Positions 11,767-13,156 of a stretch of 13,156 nucleotides of DNA are shown here, piece by piece (the first letter of the stretch is position 1; each line of letters opens with the position of its first letter). The translations under genes and the position numbers were made by a program. The stretch is taken from the NCBI GenBank assembly GCA_044870295.1, contig JBIOYQ010000179.1, forward strand, positions 1 to 13,156, in the 5' to 3' direction. The DNA comes from AC-52 sp044870295. GTDB lineage: Bacteria; Actinomycetota; UBA4738. The notes under the pieces are model-generated. The model ran no database searches and was not told the DNA's origin. It saw nothing but the letters and a program-made list of their open reading frames with translations.

Positions 11767-13156
11767 GTCATCTCCGTGGCGCGAATGAACAAGAGCGACG
11801 GATAGGCCATGGCCGTCGCCGCGTACAGGAAGACCGGGGCGGCCGCCGCCACGCCGGTGTCGTTGGCGAAGAAGGCGGCCATCCCGGCAAGTGTCAGCAC
11901 GATGATGGCGTCGCGCCACGTGAGCCCTGCGACGGCGAACCCCGAGCCGACCGGCTCGGGACGGATCAGCGCCGCCGCGAGGACCACCACCAGCCCGAGC
12001 ATTGGGATCCACGCGGCCGGGACGTCTTGGAGCTGCCCGATGGCCACATCCAACCGGCTGGTGAACGTGTGCCAGATTCCGGCGAGCCCGGAACCCGTTC
12101 GCTCCACGAACCCCGCGATGTGCGTCGGGGCGCCGGGTAGGAATCGGTTCGCCAGCACCACCGCGGCGAGTCCGACCACGATGATGACTGCTGCGCCCGC
12201 CGCCCGAGCCACGACGCGCCGGCTCGTCGACCGGATAGCCCACCACAGACCCGCCGCCAGAAACAGCGTCGCCGCGCCGCCCAGGTCGGCGCCGAGCGCC
12301 GGGAATCCGGCGAACAATCCCGCCCCGAACAGGAAAGCCGTGCCGGCCCACGGCCCGAGCAGCGTGGCCACGAACAGGCTGCTCCCGAGCAGCGTCGCAA
12401 GGAAGGCGTTCGGGATCCCGTAGAAGCGCGCCCCGTCGAACATCGTCCCGCCCAGGAGCGGAATCCTCAGCCCTCGCCAGCCGAACAGCGCGTCGACGAC
12501 CATGAACGCCAGGGTCGTCACGCCGAGGAAAGCGAAGGGTCCCATCGGACCGGGCCACCGCGCTGACCGCGCGATCAGCGCCAACGCGATCGTCGACAGC
12601 ACCACGAACGGCACCACGACCGCGTACGTGAGTCGCGGGAGGAGGCCACCCGCCATCAACGGGATCATGAGGGCGACGCCGCACAGCATCAGGAATCGCA
12701 GCCCCGAGACAGTCCACGTCGGTAGCGGCCCTCGGATCCGAACCCAGATCAGCGCCGCGATCGTAAGGATCCCCAGCGCCGAGATGAACGCCACCAGCCC
12801 GAGCTGGAAGGGCAACCGGATCCTCCGCTGGTCGAGGTGGAGTTGATGGAGGTGCGCGACGTCCACCGTCCCGTCGATCCGGATCGGACTTCCCGTCATC
12901 CCCTTCGGGATCGGGATGCCGAAGAAGTCGAGGATCGTCGGCGCAACGTCAACGTTCGCCACGAGCCCGTCCTGCCGCGTCGTGTCGGATCGCAACGCAT
13001 GCCCCCCACCCGATCGCGTAGTCAGGTCCCCGGGCCGCCCAAAAGCCAGAAACACCGACGTCACCTCGTCCCCTCGGCCGATCATGGCGCCCGACGGGTT
13101 TGGCGTGACCACCATCACCATGGTCGGAAGGTCAGGGAGTTCCCTCACGTAGGCAT
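11763..13156 (-). CDS. Integral membrane protein with alkaline-phosphatase-like domain (5' end outside the window)
   Basis: Partial: the frame is open to the window edge, and the first GTG (13148) is followed at once by mid-domain sequence, so the true start lies beyond 13156. The visible N-terminal part (MVMVVTPNPS, GRGDEVTSVFLAFGRP, DGLVANVDVAPTILDFFGIPIP, then GMTGSPI) resembles the C-terminal end of alkaline-phosphatase/sulfatase-superfamily catalytic domains. About 10 hydrophobic segments follow, ending MAYPSLLFIRATEMT. The combination suggests an outward-facing hydrolase or phosphotransferase domain carried on a polytopic membrane anchor; the activity cannot be named. The last codons overlap the AcuC start (GTGA). 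A membrane protein with a degenerate phosphatase-like domain is the alternative. Confidence 0.75.
   Translation of the reverse strand, partial: AYVRELPDLPTMVMVVTPNPSGAMIGRGDEVTSVFLAFGRPGDLTTRSGGGHALRSDTTRQDGLVANVDVAPTILDFFGIPIPKGMTGSPIRIDGTVDVAHLHQLHLDQRRIRLPFQLGLVAFISALGILTIAALIWVRIRGPLPTWTVSGLRFLMLCGVALMIPLMAGGLLPRLTYAVVVPFVVLSTIALALIARSARWPGPMGPFAFLGVTTLAFMVVDALFGWRGLRIPLLGGTMFDGARFYGIPNAFLATLLGSSLFVATLLGPWAGTAFLFGAGLFAGFPALGADLGGAATLFLAAGLWWAIRSTSRRVVARAAGAAVIIVVGLAAVVLANRFLPGAPTHIAGFVERTGSGLAGIWHTFTSRLDVAIGQLQDVPAAWIPMLGLVVVLAAALIRPEPVGSGFAVAGLTWRDAIIVLTLAGMAAFFANDTGVAAAAPVFLYAATAMAYPSLLFIRATEMT

Noticed and set aside
11767..12717. An N-terminal extension of the AcuC frame giving about 700 residues.
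   Set aside because: The extension is arginine/glycine-rich shadow of the membrane protein gene; AcuC has a GTGA-overlapping start with a good Shine-Dalgarno.

Overview
The window is GC-rich with strongly G/C-biased third codon positions. A bS22-type mini ribosomal protein, TANNNT-type -10 boxes close to start codons, a zinc-ribbon/cyclase/AAA/TPR giant protein and an actinobacterial 'phosphatase'-family protein together suggest an (probably uncultured) Actinomycetota genome. The lineage is inferred from gene content only. No rRNA, tRNA, transposase or CRISPR array was seen.

Layout, left to right. (1) Minus strand: a secreted RTX-type calcium-binding repeat protein (2-1348), then a DUF62 S-adenosylmethionine hydrolase (1415-2248). 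(2) A possible 45-residue plus-strand gene (2374-2511) is convergent with a 33-residue bS22-like gene (2518-2619, TTG start). bS22 lies behind a Clp1-type P-loop polynucleotide-kinase-like gene (2662-3552). (3) A putative phosphatase-family gene (minus, 3755-4609) diverges from an SDR oxidoreductase (plus, 4645-5433). (4) The most interesting locus is on the minus strand, 6521 down to 5444. A 77-residue peptide gene (6232-6465) has its own promoter and a very strong ribosome-binding site. Two bases after its stop begins a tetrapyrrole-methylase-fold methyltransferase carrying the diagnostic motifs of borosin peptide-backbone alpha-N-methyltransferases (OphMA/SonM type). This has the architecture of a split borosin RiPP system. 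The methyltransferase has no ATG, GTG or TTG at its proper start. An ATC sits exactly where the start belongs, so automatic callers will probably truncate the enzyme by 47 residues and may miss the peptide, which lies at the end of a long spurious frame. (5) Divergent from it is a 1151-residue zinc-ribbon, class III nucleotidyl cyclase, AAA ATPase and TPR protein (6586-10041), followed by a small membrane-anchored protein (10174-10542) and a perfect 13-bp hairpin terminator. (6) On the minus strand, a partial integral membrane protein with an alkaline-phosphatase-like end (runs off the right edge) overlaps by GTGA with an AcuC-type deacetylase (10615-11766).

Apart from the peptide-methyltransferase pair, the membrane protein-AcuC pair and possibly clp1-bS22, the genes look like separate transcription units with unrelated roles. 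No protease, transporter or further tailoring enzyme accompanies the borosin-like pair inside this window.
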